Shown here in pieces: positions 33,108-43,093 of a stretch of 64,000 nucleotides of DNA; the stretch's first letter is position 1, and every line of letters begins with the position of its first letter. This DNA comes from Pigmentiphaga sp. H8 (GTDB lineage Bacteria > Pseudomonadota > Gammaproteobacteria > Burkholderiales > Burkholderiaceae_B), in NCBI RefSeq assembly GCF_003854895.1, contig NZ_CP033966.1, positions 558,001-622,000 of the forward strand, given 5' to 3'. The translations under genes were made by a program, and so were the position numbers. The notes below the pieces were generated by a model. The model ran no database searches. It had not been told where the DNA came from and was given only the letters and a program-made list of their open reading frames with translations.

Positions 33108-33485
33108 ATGCCAACTATCAGCCAACTCGTGCGCAAGCCGCGCGAATCCAGCCACGCCAAGAGCAAGTCGCCCGCTCTTGAAAGCAGCCCGCAGCGTCGC
33201 GGCGTCTGCACCCGTGTCTACACCACGACCCCCAAGAAGCCGAACTCGGCTCTGCGTAAGGTTGCCAAGGTGCGCCTGACCAACGGTTACGAAGTCATTT
33301 CGTACATCGGCGGCGAAGGCCACAACCTGCAGGAGCACTCGGTGGTGCTGGTGCGCGGCGGCCGGGTGAAGGATCTCCCGGGTGTGCGCTACCACATCGT
33401 CCGCGGTTCGCTGGACCTGCAAGGCGTGAAGGATCGCAAGCAGTCCCGCTCGAAGTACGGCGCCAAGCGCCCCAAGAAGGCCTGA
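33108..33485 (+). CDS. rpsL: 30S ribosomal protein S12
   Basis: A 125-residue S12 protein of the decoding centre. It keeps Lys43 in TTTPKKPNSA and the conserved GGRVKDLPGVRYH loop, so the positions that change in streptomycin-resistant mutants are wild type. First gene of the str operon, behind a strong promoter and a long leader. A 152-base gap separates it from rpsG. Confidence 0.99.
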   Translation: MPTISQLVRKPRESSHAKSKSPALESSPQRRGVCTRVYTTTPKKPNSALRKVAKVRLTNGYEVISYIGGEGHNLQEHSVVLVRGGRVKDLPGVRYHIVRGSLDLQGVKDRKQSRSKYGAKRPKKA

Positions 33486-33637
33486 TCTCCGGGTCTTGCC
33501 GCTTTACCCGTTGCGTTGCCGCGTCCTGATTCGCAGGGGCGGCGCGAGTAAGGGGCCCGTCGGGGCGCAAGCCCAACATGACAGGCCACGGCCGTAGGCG
33601 AAAGCCCGCGGTTCAACTGAAGACATAGGAAGTAGAA

Positions 33638-34108
33638 ATGCCTCGTCGTCGCGAAGTACCCAAGCGTGAAATCCTGCCCGATCCCAAGTTCGGCAGCGTT
33701 GAACTCGCCAAATTCATGAACGTCGTCATGCTCTCCGGCAAGAAGGCCGTTGCAGAGCGGATCGTTTACGGCGCCCTCGAACAAATCCAGACCAAGACCG
33801 GCAAGGACCCCATCGAGGTGTTCGGTCAGGCGATCGGCAACGTCAAGCCCATCGTCGAGGTCAAGAGCCGCCGGGTCGGCGGCGCCAACTACCAAGTGCC
33901 GGTTGAAGTGCGCCCCGTGCGCCGCCTGGCCTTGGCTATGCGTTGGGTTCGCGAGGCCGCCAAGAAGCGTGGCGAGAAGTCCATGGACCTGCGCCTGGCC
34001 GGCGAGCTGATGGACGCATCCGAAGGCCGCGGCGGCGCGGTCAAGAAGCGCGACGACACGCACAAGATGGCCGAGGCCAACAAGGCATTCAGCCACTTCC
34101 GCTGGTAA
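33638..34108 (+). CDS. rpsG: 30S ribosomal protein S7
   Basis: A 156-residue S7 protein that nucleates assembly of the 30S head. It has the typical start MPRRREVPKREILPDP and VGGANYQVPVEV segment. AGGAAG lies before the ATG. In E. coli S7 represses translation of this operon; whether the rpsL-rpsG gap here forms the same structure cannot be judged by eye. Confidence 0.99.
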   Translation: MPRRREVPKREILPDPKFGSVELAKFMNVVMLSGKKAVAERIVYGALEQIQTKTGKDPIEVFGQAIGNVKPIVEVKSRRVGGANYQVPVEVRPVRRLALAMRWVREAAKKRGEKSMDLRLAGELMDASEGRGGAVKKRDDTHKMAEANKAFSHFRW

Positions 34109-34186
34109 GCAGCACTCTTTGTTTCTCAAATGGCCCGCGGCCGATCGCCGTGGGCCAACCAGTCCAGTCACCAAGGAAATCCGATC

Positions 34187-36289
34187 ATGGCCCGCAAGAC
34201 CCCGATCGAGCGCTACCGCAACATCGGCATCTCTGCGCACATCGACGCAGGGAAGACCACTACCACCGAACGTATCCTGTTCTATACGGGCGTCAACCAC
34301 AAGCTTGGCGAAGTGCACGACGGCGCCGCCACGATGGACTGGATGGAGCAGGAGCAGGAACGCGGCATCACGATCACCTCGGCTGCCACCACCTGCTTCT
34401 GGAAGGGCATGGCGGGCAATTATCCCGAGCATCGCTTCAACATCATCGACACCCCGGGGCACGTGGACTTCACGATTGAAGTCGAGCGCTCCATGCGCGT
34501 GCTCGACGGCGCCTGCATGGTGTATTGCGCCGTGGGCGGCGTGCAGCCCCAGTCGGAAACCGTCTGGCGCCAGGCCAACAAGTACGGCGTGCCCCGTCTC
34601 GCGTTCGTCAACAAGATGGACCGTACCGGCGCGAACTTCTTCAAGGTCTACGAGCAGATGCGTCTGCGCCTGAAGGCCAACCCGATCCCGCTGCAAGTGC
34701 CGATCGGCGCCGAAGACTCGTTCAAGGGCGTGGTCGACCTGGTCAAGATGAAGGCCATCCTGTGGGATGACGCCAGCCAGGGCACCAAGTTCGAATACGG
34801 CGACATCCCCGCCGAGCTGGCCGATACCTGCAGCGAATGGCACGAGAAGCTGGTCGAGGCGGCTGCCGAGTCGTCCGAAGAGCTGATGAACAAGTACCTG
34901 GAATCCGGTGAACTGTCGGAAGCCGAGATCAAGTCCGCCATCCGCCAGCGCACCATCGCCGGCGAGATCCAGCCCATGCTGTGCGGCACCGCCTTCAAGA
35001 ACAAGGGCGTGCAGGCCATGCTGGACGCGGTCATCGACTACCTGCCCTCGCCGGTCGACATCCCCCCGGTCGACGGTACCGACGAGAACGACCAGCCGGT
35101 GGTCCGCAAGGCCGACGACAAGGAAAAGTTTTCGGCGCTGGCGTTCAAGCTGATGACGGATCCGTTCGTCGGCCAGTTGACCTTCATCCGCGTGTACTCG
35201 GGCGTGCTGAACTCCGGCGACACCGTCTACAACGCGATCAAGGGCAAGAAAGAGCGCGTCGGCCGTATTCTGCAGATGCACGCCAACCAGCGTGAAGAAA
35301 TCAAGGAAGTGCTGGCGGGCGACATCGCCGCGGCCGTGGGCCTGAAGGACGTCACGACCGGCGAAACGCTGTGCGATCCGGAATCGATCGTCACGCTGGA
35401 AAAGATGGAGTTCCCCGAGCCCGTGATCGCGCAGGCCGTCGAACCCAAGACCAAGGCCGACCAGGAAAAGATGGGCATCGCCCTGAACCGCCTGGCCGCC
35501 GAGGATCCGTCGTTCCGCGTGCGTACCGATGAAGAATCGGGCCAGACCATCATTGCCGGCATGGGCGAGCTCCACCTGGAAATCCTGGTCGACCGCATGA
35601 AGCGCGAATTCGGCGTGGACGCCAACGTCGGCAAGCCCCAGGTGGCCTACCGCGAAACCATACGCAAGGTCTGCGAAGAATCCGAAGGCAAGTTCGTCAA
35701 GCAGTCGGGCGGTCGCGGCCAGTACGGCCACGTGGTGCTGAAGGTCGAGCCGCAGGAAGCCGGCAAGGGCTTCGAGTTCGTCGACGCGATCAAGGGCGGC
35801 GTGGTGCCCCGTGAATTCATCCCGGCCGTGGAAAAGGGTTGTATCGACACCCTGCAGGCGGGCGTGATGGCCGGTTATCCGGTGGTGGACGTCAAGGTCA
35901 CGCTGTTCTTCGGTTCGTACCACGACGTGGACTCGAACGAAAACGCGTTCAAGATGGCCGCCTCGATGGCCTTCAAGGACGGCATGCGCAAGGCCAACCC
36001 CGTGCTGCTCGAGCCCATGATGGCCGTGGAAGTCGAGACGCCGGAAGACTACGCCGGTACCGTGATGGGCGATCTGTCCTCGCGGCGCGGCATGGTCCAG
36101 GGCATGGACGACATGGTCGGCGGCGGCAAGGTCATCAAGGCCGAGGTTCCCCTGGCCGAGATGTTCGGTTATTCCACCGCGCTGCGTTCCGCGACCCAGG
36201 GTCGTGCGACGTACACGATGGAATTCAAGCACTACGCGGAAGCGCCGAAGAACGTCGCCGACGCAATCATCAGCGCCCGCGCCAAGTAA
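34187..36289 (+). CDS. fusA: Elongation factor G
   Basis: A 700-residue GTPase that drives ribosomal translocation. G1 is AHIDAGKTTTTER, G3 is DTPGHVDF and G4 is NKMD. The start at 34187 gives MARKTPIERYRNIG; the ATG at 34130 extends the frame by 19 unrelated residues. Length and domain order are canonical. Its codon choice (GCC, ACC) contrasts with the tuf gene that follows after 55 bases. Confidence 0.99.
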   Translation: MARKTPIERYRNIGISAHIDAGKTTTTERILFYTGVNHKLGEVHDGAATMDWMEQEQERGITITSAATTCFWKGMAGNYPEHRFNIIDTPGHVDFTIEVERSMRVLDGACMVYCAVGGVQPQSETVWRQANKYGVPRLAFVNKMDRTGANFFKVYEQMRLRLKANPIPLQVPIGAEDSFKGVVDLVKMKAILWDDASQGTKFEYGDIPAELADTCSEWHEKLVEAAAESSEELMNKYLESGELSEAEIKSAIRQRTIAGEIQPMLCGTAFKNKGVQAMLDAVIDYLPSPVDIPPVDGTDENDQPVVRKADDKEKFSALAFKLMTDPFVGQLTFIRVYSGVLNSGDTVYNAIKGKKERVGRILQMHANQREEIKEVLAGDIAAAVGLKDVTTGETLCDPESIVTLEKMEFPEPVIAQAVEPKTKADQEKMGIALNRLAAEDPSFRVRTDEESGQTIIAGMGELHLEILVDRMKREFGVDANVGKPQVAYRETIRKVCEESEGKFVKQSGGRGQYGHVVLKVEPQEAGKGFEFVDAIKGGVVPREFIPAVEKGCIDTLQAGVMAGYPVVDVKVTLFFGSYHDVDSNENAFKMAASMAFKDGMRKANPVLLEPMMAVEVETPEDYAGTVMGDLSSRRGMVQGMDDMVGGGKVIKAEVPLAEMFGYSTALRSATQGRATYTMEFKHYAEAPKNVADAIISARAK

Positions 36290-36344
36290 TTGGCGACAGG
36301 CAAGTAATCGTTAAATCTCCAGGCAAACTGCAGGAAGAGAGAAC

Positions 36345-37535
<1,191 letters not shown>

Positions 37536-37556
37536 TTTTAAGGGTCTCCCTTAAAA
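37536..37556. repeat. Perfect inverted repeat just after tuf
   Basis: TTTTAAGGG (37536-37544) and CCCTTAAAA (37548-37556) pair over a 3-base loop directly after the tuf stop. There is no T-run after the right arm on the plus strand, so a normal intrinsic terminator is unlikely. It may be an mRNA end or processing structure. Confidence 0.5.
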
Positions 37557-37567
37557 AAACGGCCCCA

Positions 37568-37649
37568 CCCAGGACGCCGCGGATCCGGCTCTGCCGGTCC
37601 GCCAGCGTCGCCCCCCTGGGGGGCGCGCGTAAGCGCGTAGGGGGGGTCC
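37568..37649 (+). repeat. Dispersed palindromic intergenic repeat, copy 1
   Basis: It runs from CCCAGG through GGATCCGGCTCTGCCGGTCC and CCCCCCTGGGGGG to GCGCGCGTAAGCGCG and GTAGGGGG. Three small hairpins are evident. It is the forward orientation and occupies most of the tuf-rpsJ gap. Related copies lie at 60427, 61405 and 62538. Confidence 0.8.
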
Positions 37650-37672
37650 AACATCGCTCTTTAGGATATTTC

Positions 37673-37984
37673 ATGAAAAAGCAGAAGATTCGCATCCGCC
37701 TCAAGGCGTTCGATTACAAGCTCATCGACCAGTCGGCCGCCGAGATCGTCGAAACCGCCAAGCGCACGGGTGCCGTGGTCCGTGGTCCGGTTCCCCTGCC
37801 GACCCGTATCCGCCGCTACGATCTGCTGCGTTCGCCGCACGTCAACAAGACGTCGCGCGACCAGTTCGAGATCCGCACCCATCAGCGCCTGATGGACATC
37901 GTGGATCCCACCGACAAGACCGTGGACGCGCTGATGCGCCTGGACCTGCCGGCTGGCGTGGATGTGGAAATCGCTTTGCAGTGA
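37673..37984 (+). CDS. rpsJ: 30S ribosomal protein S10
   Basis: A 103-residue S10 protein (also NusE in antitermination). The ATG at 37673 gives MKKQKIRIRLKAFDYK and exactly the E. coli length; the longer frame from 37532 reads through the intergenic repeat. It is separated from rplC by 260 bases that contain a promoter, so it may be transcribed mainly with tuf. Confidence 0.99.
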   Translation: MKKQKIRIRLKAFDYKLIDQSAAEIVETAKRTGAVVRGPVPLPTRIRRYDLLRSPHVNKTSRDQFEIRTHQRLMDIVDPTDKTVDALMRLDLPAGVDVEIALQ

Positions 37985-38005
37985 CGTGGTATTTGCGCCC
38001 GGGGC

Positions 38006-38035
38006 TTGAAAAGGCTGCCGGGCGCAGGCTATACT
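38006..38035 (+). promoter_or_regulatory. Sigma-70-type promoter before rplC
   Basis: TTGAAA at 38006-38011, an 18-base spacer and TATACT at 38030-38035. It lies in the 260-base rpsJ-rplC gap and would start the S10 transcript downstream of rpsJ. Confidence 0.7.
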
Positions 38036-38043
38036 AGCCGGCT

Positions 38044-38067
38044 AGCCCGTGGGTAAACCCCATGGGC
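38044..38067 (+). promoter_or_regulatory. Leader hairpin before rplC, possible attenuator
   Basis: AGCCCGTGGG and CCCATGGGCT form a 10-pair stem with one mismatch and a loop of TAAAC, followed by TTTTGG. It begins 9 bases after the -10 box, close to the expected transcript start. It resembles a short terminator or attenuator; ribosomal protein control is possible but unproven. Confidence 0.45.
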
Positions 38068-38244
38068 TTTTGGCACGTATTTATTCCGGCGGGGGTTTCC
38101 CCGGCATTTTTCCCGGATCGTGCTGCCAGCAATCCTCATCGCATCAATGTTGGCGCAGCGCCTCTGGCGTTGCTGTCCGGCGCCGCACCTCGGTGTGACG
38201 CCATTTTTAGCCCCGGCCAATCGTAGTCGGGAATGGAGAAAACG

Positions 38245-38925
38245 ATGTCGACCCAATCGACGGCCTCCACGCCAGCCGCATTCCGGCTCGGCCTGGTGGG
38301 TCGCAAGGTTGGCATGACCCGCATTTTCACGGACGATGGCGAATCCATCCCCGTGACCGTGCTGGACGTGTCGAACAACCGTGTGACCCAGGTCAAATCC
38401 CCGCAAACGGACGGTTATGCCGCCGTTCAGGTCACGTTCGGTACGCGCCGTGCTTCGCGCGTCACCAAGCCCCTAACCGGCCACTTCGCGAAAGCGGGTG
38501 CCGAAGCGGGCAGCGTGCTCAAAGAATTCCGCCTTGATCCGGCCAAAGCGGCCGAGTTCGCTCCGGGCGCAGTCATCACCGTGGAATCGGTCTTCACGGT
38601 CGGCCAGAAGGTCGACGTGACGGGCACGACCATCGGTAAGGGCTTCTCGGGCGCGATCAAGCGTCACAATTTCTCGTCGAACCGCGCTTCGCACGGTAAC
38701 TCGGTGTCGCACAACTCGGCCGGCTCCATTGGTATGGCGCAGGATCCGGGCCGCGTGTTTCCGGGCAAGAAGATGGCCGGCCACTACGGCGACGTCACCC
38801 GCACCGTGCAGAACCTCGACGTGATCCGCGTGGACGCCGAACGCGGCCTGCTGCTGGTCCGTGGCGCCGTCCCGGGCCATGCCGGCGCGAACATCGTCGT
38901 TCGTCCCGCTGTGAAAGGAGCCTGA
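38245..38925 (+). CDS. rplC: 50S ribosomal protein L3
   Basis: A 226-residue L3 protein, slightly longer than in E. coli because of an N-terminal Ser/Thr/Ala lead before RLGLVGRKVGMTRIF. The ATG at 38245 has GGAG at proper spacing; an ATG 12 bases earlier has none. The central HNFSSNRASHGNSVSH loop reaches the peptidyl transferase centre. First gene behind the internal S10 promoter. Confidence 0.98.
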   Translation: MSTQSTASTPAAFRLGLVGRKVGMTRIFTDDGESIPVTVLDVSNNRVTQVKSPQTDGYAAVQVTFGTRRASRVTKPLTGHFAKAGAEAGSVLKEFRLDPAKAAEFAPGAVITVESVFTVGQKVDVTGTTIGKGFSGAIKRHNFSSNRASHGNSVSHNSAGSIGMAQDPGRVFPGKKMAGHYGDVTRTVQNLDVIRVDAERGLLLVRGAVPGHAGANIVVRPAVKGA

Positions 38926-38927
38926 AC

Positions 38928-39551
38928 ATGGCAGATCTCAAGCTCCTGAATGACCAGGGCCAGGTCGCTGCGACCGTCAGCGCCCCCGATACGGTCTTCG
39001 GCCGCGAATTCAACGAAGCGCTGGTGCACCAGGTCGTTGTCGCCTACCAGGCCAACGCCCGCAGCGGCAACCGCGCCCAGAAGGATCGCACGGAAGTCAA
39101 GCACTCCACCAAGAAGCCCTGGCGCCAGAAGGGTACCGGCCGCGCTCGCGCCGGTATGACCTCGTCGCCGCTGTGGCGTGGGGGTGGTCGCATTTTCCCG
39201 AATTCGCCTGAAGAAAACTTCAGCCAGAAAGTGAACAAGAAGATGTACCGCGCCGGTGTGCGGTCGATCTTGTCGCAGCTGGCCCGCGAAGACCGGATCG
39301 CGATCGTCGAGAACTTCGTGGTCGATTCGCCCAAGACCAAGGTGGCCGCCGACAAGCTCAAGAGCCTGGGCTTGAACTCGGTCCTCATCATTACCGATAC
39401 GGTTGACGAAAACCTCTATCTGGCCACGCGCAATCTGCCGCACGTGGCGGTGGTCGAGTCCCGTTATGCCGATCCGCTGTCGCTGATCCACTACAACAAA
39501 GTGTTGATCACCAAGCCCGCGATCGCTCAGCTCGAGGAGATGCTGGGATGA
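38928..39551 (+). CDS. rplD: 50S ribosomal protein L4
   Basis: A 207-residue L4 protein with the tunnel loop KPWRQKGTGRARAGMTSSP. In E. coli L4 also represses its own operon at transcription and translation. It starts 2 bases after rplC and overlaps rplW by 4 bases. Confidence 0.98.
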   Translation: MADLKLLNDQGQVAATVSAPDTVFGREFNEALVHQVVVAYQANARSGNRAQKDRTEVKHSTKKPWRQKGTGRARAGMTSSPLWRGGGRIFPNSPEENFSQKVNKKMYRAGVRSILSQLAREDRIAIVENFVVDSPKTKVAADKLKSLGLNSVLIITDTVDENLYLATRNLPHVAVVESRYADPLSLIHYNKVLITKPAIAQLEEMLG

Positions 39552-39847
39552 GCAACGACCGTCTGCTCCAGGTTCTGCTGGCCCCGATCGTCTCTGAAAA
39601 GAGCACGTTCATCGCCGACAAGAACCAGCAAGTGGCTTTCCGCGTCCTGCAAGACGCCACCAAGCCGGAAATCAAGGCTGCCGTCGAACTGCTCTTCAAG
39701 GTGCAGGTCGAGTCCGTGCAGGTTCTCAATACCAAGGGCAAAGTCAAGCGCTTTGGCCGCTTCATCGGTCGCCGTCGCAACGAGCGCAAGGCGTACGTGT
39801 CGCTGAAGCCGGGTCAGGAAATCGACTTTGCGCAGGAGGTGAAGTAA
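39548..39847 (+). CDS. rplW: 50S ribosomal protein L23
   Basis: A 99-residue L23 protein at the exit of the peptide tunnel, the docking site for trigger factor and SRP. VLLAPIVSEKST and the RRNERKAYVSL end are typical. The ATG overlaps the rplD stop (ATGA). Confidence 0.98.
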   Translation: MSNDRLLQVLLAPIVSEKSTFIADKNQQVAFRVLQDATKPEIKAAVELLFKVQVESVQVLNTKGKVKRFGRFIGRRRNERKAYVSLKPGQEIDFAQEVK

Positions 39848-40675
39848 ATGCCCCTCGTCAAGCTGAAGCCGACTTCCGCCGGTCGCCGCGCGATGGTGAA
39901 GGTGGTTCACCCCCACCTGCACAAAGGTCGCCCGCTCGACAGTCTGCTCGAAAAGCAGATGCAGAATGCCGGCCGCAACAACAACGGCCATATCACCACG
40001 CGTCATCGCGGCGGTGGTCACAAGCAGCATTACCGTGTGGTCGATTTCAAGCGCACCAAGGACGGCATCCCGGCCAAGGTCGAGCGCATCGAATACGATC
40101 CCAACCGTACGGCGCACATCGCTCTGTTGTGCTACGCCGACGGCGAACGTCGCTACATCATCGCCCCGCGCGGTCTTGAAGTCGGCGCCACGCTGGTGTC
40201 TGGTAGCGAAGCGCCCATCCGCGCTGGCAATACCCTGCCGATCCGCAACATCCCGGTCGGTAGCACCATCCACTGCGTGGAAATGATCCCCGGCAAGGGT
40301 GCCCAGATGGTGCGCTCGGCGGGTGGATCGGCCGTGCTGCTGGCCCGTGAAGGTACCTACGCCCAGGTTCGCCTGCGTTCGGGCGAAGTCCGCAAGGTGC
40401 ACATCGAGTGCCGTGCGACCATCGGCGAAGTCAGCAACGAAGAGCATGGCCTGCGCCAGATCGGCAAGGCCGGTGCCACCCGTTGGCGCGGCATTCGCCC
40501 CACCGTTCGCGGTGTTGCCATGAACCCGATCGACCACCCGCACGGTGGTGGTGAAGGCCGTACTGGCGAAGCCCGTGAGCCGGTCAGCCCCTGGGGCACT
40601 CCGTCCAAGGGTTTCAAGACCCGCCGCAACAAGCGGACGAGCAATATGATCGTCCAGCGGCGCAAGAAGAAGTAA
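39848..40675 (+). CDS. rplB: 50S ribosomal protein L2
   Basis: A 275-residue L2 protein needed for subunit joining and peptidyl transfer. The conserved GVAMNPIDHPHGGGEGR segment includes the key His. It starts directly after the rplW stop. Confidence 0.99.
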   Translation: MPLVKLKPTSAGRRAMVKVVHPHLHKGRPLDSLLEKQMQNAGRNNNGHITTRHRGGGHKQHYRVVDFKRTKDGIPAKVERIEYDPNRTAHIALLCYADGERRYIIAPRGLEVGATLVSGSEAPIRAGNTLPIRNIPVGSTIHCVEMIPGKGAQMVRSAGGSAVLLAREGTYAQVRLRSGEVRKVHIECRATIGEVSNEEHGLRQIGKAGATRWRGIRPTVRGVAMNPIDHPHGGGEGRTGEAREPVSPWGTPSKGFKTRRNKRTSNMIVQRRKKK

Positions 40676-40687
40676 GCGAGGCGAGCC

Positions 40688-40963
40688 ATGTCACGTTCGA
40701 TTAAGAAAGGCCCGTTTGTCGACCTGCACCTTCTGAAGAAGGTTGAGTCGGCCACGGCCGGAAAAGACAAGCGCCCGATCAAGACCTGGTCGCGTCGTTC
40801 CACGATCCTGCCCGAGTTCATCGGTCTGACGATCGCGGTTCACAATGGTCGCCAGCATGTTCCCGTGTATGTCAACGAGAACATGGTCGGTCACAAACTC
40901 GGCGAGTTCGCGCTGACCCGTACGTTCAAGGGCCACGCTGCGGACAAGAAGGCCAAGAGGTAA
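40688..40963 (+). CDS. rpsS: 30S ribosomal protein S19
   Basis: A 91-residue S19 protein of the 30S head. MSRSIKKGPFVDLHLLKK and GHKLGEFALTRTFKGH are canonical. It lies 12 bases after rplB and 5 bases before rplV. Confidence 0.99.
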   Translation: MSRSIKKGPFVDLHLLKKVESATAGKDKRPIKTWSRRSTILPEFIGLTIAVHNGRQHVPVYVNENMVGHKLGEFALTRTFKGHAADKKAKR

Positions 40964-40968
40964 GCGCG

Positions 40969-41298
40969 ATGGAAACCACTGCGATTGTTCGTGGCGTACG
41001 CGTGTCGGCCCAGAAGGCCCGTCTGGTCGCGGATATGATCCGCGGCAAGTCGGTGGCCCAGGCCATCAACATTCTGACGTTCACGCCCAAGAAGTCCGCC
41101 GGCATCATCAAGAAGGCGGTCGAATCCGCCATCGCGAATGCCGAGCACAACGACGGTGCCGATATCGACGAGCTGAAGGTGAAAACCATCTACGTCGACA
41201 AAGGTGCGTCGCTCAAGCGTTTCGACGCCCGCGCCAAGGGCCGAGGCGTCAAGATCGAGAAGCAGACCTGCCACATCGTGGTCAAGGTCGGCAGCTAA
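40969..41298 (+). CDS. rplV: 50S ribosomal protein L22
   Basis: A 109-residue L22 protein lining the exit tunnel. The beta-hairpin region (KGRGVKIEKQTCHIVVKV) appears intact, with no macrolide-type deletion visible. Compact spacing to rpsC (9 bases). Confidence 0.99.
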   Translation: METTAIVRGVRVSAQKARLVADMIRGKSVAQAINILTFTPKKSAGIIKKAVESAIANAEHNDGADIDELKVKTIYVDKGASLKRFDARAKGRGVKIEKQTCHIVVKVGS

Positions 41299-41307
41299 GG
41301 AGCCACG

Positions 41308-42168
41308 ATGGGACAGAAAATTCACCCGACCGGGTTCCGTCTCTCGGTCAGCCGTAACTGGTCTTCCCGCTGGTACGCCAGCGGAAGCGCCTACGCCGGC
41401 ATGCTGGCGGAAGACATCAAGGTCCGCGAATACCTGAAGAAGAAGCTGAAAGGCGCTTCGGTGGGTCGCGTGATCATCGAGCGTCCTGCCAAGAACGCGC
41501 GCGTCACGGTCTACTCGGCTCGTCCGGGTGTCGTGATCGGCAAGAAGGGCGAGGACATCGAGATCCTGAAGGCCGATCTGCAGCGTCTGATGGGCGTGCC
41601 CGTGCACGTCAACATCGAAGAAATCCGCAAGCCGGAAGTCGACGCCCAGCTGATCGCCGATTCGATCGCCCAGCAGCTCGAAAAGCGCATCATGTTCCGC
41701 CGGGCGATGAAGCGCGCCATGCAGAACGCCATGCGCCTGGGTGCCCAGGGCATCAAGATCATGAGCGCCGGTCGCCTGAACGGTATCGAGATCGCCCGTA
41801 CGGAATGGTATCGCGAAGGCCGTGTGCCGCTGCACACCCTGCGCGCCAACATCGACTACGGCACGTCCGAAGCCGGTACGACCTATGGTCTGATCGGTAT
41901 CAAGGTGTGGGTCTACAAGGGCGACACGCTGGGCTCGGCCGAGCTGGCCGCCGCCCCTGAAGCAACCAAGGACGAAGAGCGCAAGCCGCGCCGCGGCCCG
42001 CGTAACGACCGTCCGGGCAATCGCCCCGGCGCCGGTCGTGGTCGCGGCGGCCGCCGGCCCGAAGGCGAGGCAGCAGCTGCTGCCGCGCCCGAGGGCGGTG
42101 CCCGGCGTGCGCCGCGCAAGCCGGCTGCTGCTGCTGATGCGGCCGCGCCTGCCAAAGACGGAGTATAA
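41308..42168 (+). CDS. rpsC: 30S ribosomal protein S3 with extended C terminus
   Basis: A 286-residue S3 protein; E. coli S3 is 233. The KH domain and the core to about residue 220 are normal (MGQKIHPTGFRL, VVIGKKGEDIEIL). The last 65 or so residues are a low-complexity tail of Arg, Gly, Pro and Ala (RGRGGRRPEGEAAAAAAPEG). S3 lies at the mRNA entry channel. A basic flexible tail could contact mRNA or solvent. Such tails occur in Burkholderiales, but their function is not known to me. Confidence 0.98.
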   Translation: MGQKIHPTGFRLSVSRNWSSRWYASGSAYAGMLAEDIKVREYLKKKLKGASVGRVIIERPAKNARVTVYSARPGVVIGKKGEDIEILKADLQRLMGVPVHVNIEEIRKPEVDAQLIADSIAQQLEKRIMFRRAMKRAMQNAMRLGAQGIKIMSAGRLNGIEIARTEWYREGRVPLHTLRANIDYGTSEAGTTYGLIGIKVWVYKGDTLGSAELAAAPEATKDEERKPRRGPRNDRPGNRPGAGRGRGGRRPEGEAAAAAAPEGGARRAPRKPAAAADAAAPAKDGV

Positions 42169-42170
42169 GC

Positions 42171-42587
42171 ATGCTGCAGCCATCGCGCAGGAAATACCGC
42201 AAGGAACAAAAGGGCCGCAATACCGGCCTGGCTACGCGCGGCGCCAACGTTTCGTTCGGCGAATTCGGTCTGAAGGCCACGGGTCGTGGTCGCCTGACCG
42301 CTCGCCAGATCGAGTCGGCCCGTCGTGCCATCACCCGCCACATCAAGCGTGGCGGCCGTATCTGGATCCGCGTCTTCCCGGACAAGCCGATCTCGCAAAA
42401 GCCCGCCGAAGTCCGGATGGGTAACGGCAAGGGCAACCCGGAGTACTGGGTCGCCGAGATCCAGCCCGGCAAGGTGCTGTATGAAATGGAAGGCGTCAAC
42501 GAAGAACTGGCGCGCGAGGCGTTCCGCCTGGCGGCTGCCAAGCTTCCGATCTCGACCGTCTTCGTGACGCGTCATCTCGGAACGTAA
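42171..42587 (+). CDS. rplP: 50S ribosomal protein L16
   Basis: A 138-residue L16 protein near the A-site tRNA elbow. MLQPSRRKYRKEQKGR and the RMGNGKGNPEYWVAEI segment are diagnostic. It starts 2 bases after rpsC. Confidence 0.99.
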   Translation: MLQPSRRKYRKEQKGRNTGLATRGANVSFGEFGLKATGRGRLTARQIESARRAITRHIKRGGRIWIRVFPDKPISQKPAEVRMGNGKGNPEYWVAEIQPGKVLYEMEGVNEELAREAFRLAAAKLPISTVFVTRHLGT

Positions 42588-42597
42588 GGAGATAGCA

Positions 42598-42789
42598 ATG
42601 AAGGCAAGCGAACTCCGTTCGAAAGACGCCGGCGAGCTCGGCAAGGAGCTCGAGGGTCTGCTTAGGGCTCAGTTCAGTCTGCGTATGCAACTGGCTACCC
42701 AGCAGCTTTCCAACACCAGCCAGCTCGGCAAGGTGCGTCGCGACATCGCGCGCGTCCGTACCGTGCTGCGCGAGAAAGCCGGGAAGTAA
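42598..42789 (+). CDS. rpmC: 50S ribosomal protein L29
   Basis: A 63-residue L29 protein next to L23 at the tunnel exit. MKASELRSKDAGELGKEL and the helical hairpin ending VRTVLREKAGK are typical. It starts 10 bases after rplP. Confidence 0.99.
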   Translation: MKASELRSKDAGELGKELEGLLRAQFSLRMQLATQQLSNTSQLGKVRRDIARVRTVLREKAGK

Positions 42790-42791
42790 TC

Positions 42792-43055
42792 ATGAGCGAA
42801 ACCAAGCTGAAGCGTACGCTGACCGGTCGTGTGGTCAGCGACAAGATGAACAAGACGGTAACCGTGATGGTCGAGCGGCGGGTCAAGCACCCGCTGTACG
42901 GCAAGATCGTCGTCCGGTCCGCCAAGTACCACGCTCACGACGAAACCAACCAGTACAAGACCGGTGATCTGGTCGAGATCTCGGAAACCCGTCCGGTTTC
43001 CAAGACCAAGGCCTGGTCGGTGGTCCGTCTGGTCGAAGCCGCACGCATCATCTGA
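42792..43055 (+). CDS. rpsQ: 30S ribosomal protein S17
   Basis: An 87-residue S17 protein binding 16S rRNA helices 7 and 11. LTGRVVSDKMNKTVTVMVERR is diagnostic. Last gene of this ribosomal block: 38 bases later comes a strong terminator. rplN, which normally follows directly, is about 10.7 kb away. Confidence 0.99.
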   Translation: MSETKLKRTLTGRVVSDKMNKTVTVMVERRVKHPLYGKIVVRSAKYHAHDETNQYKTGDLVEISETRPVSKTKAWSVVRLVEAARII

Positions 43056-43093
43056 TCCGCGCAGGCTAGACGGGCATCGCAAGATGCCCGGCG

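Noticed and set aside
33108..33485. Streptomycin-resistance allele of rpsL
   Set aside because: The Lys in TTTPKKPNSA and the second conserved Lys region are wild type.
33389..36232. 947-codon minus-strand open frame across rpsL, rpsG and fusA
   Set aside because: It is antisense to conserved genes; high GC leaves the complementary frame open. The translation is His/Asp/Gly-rich with no domain.
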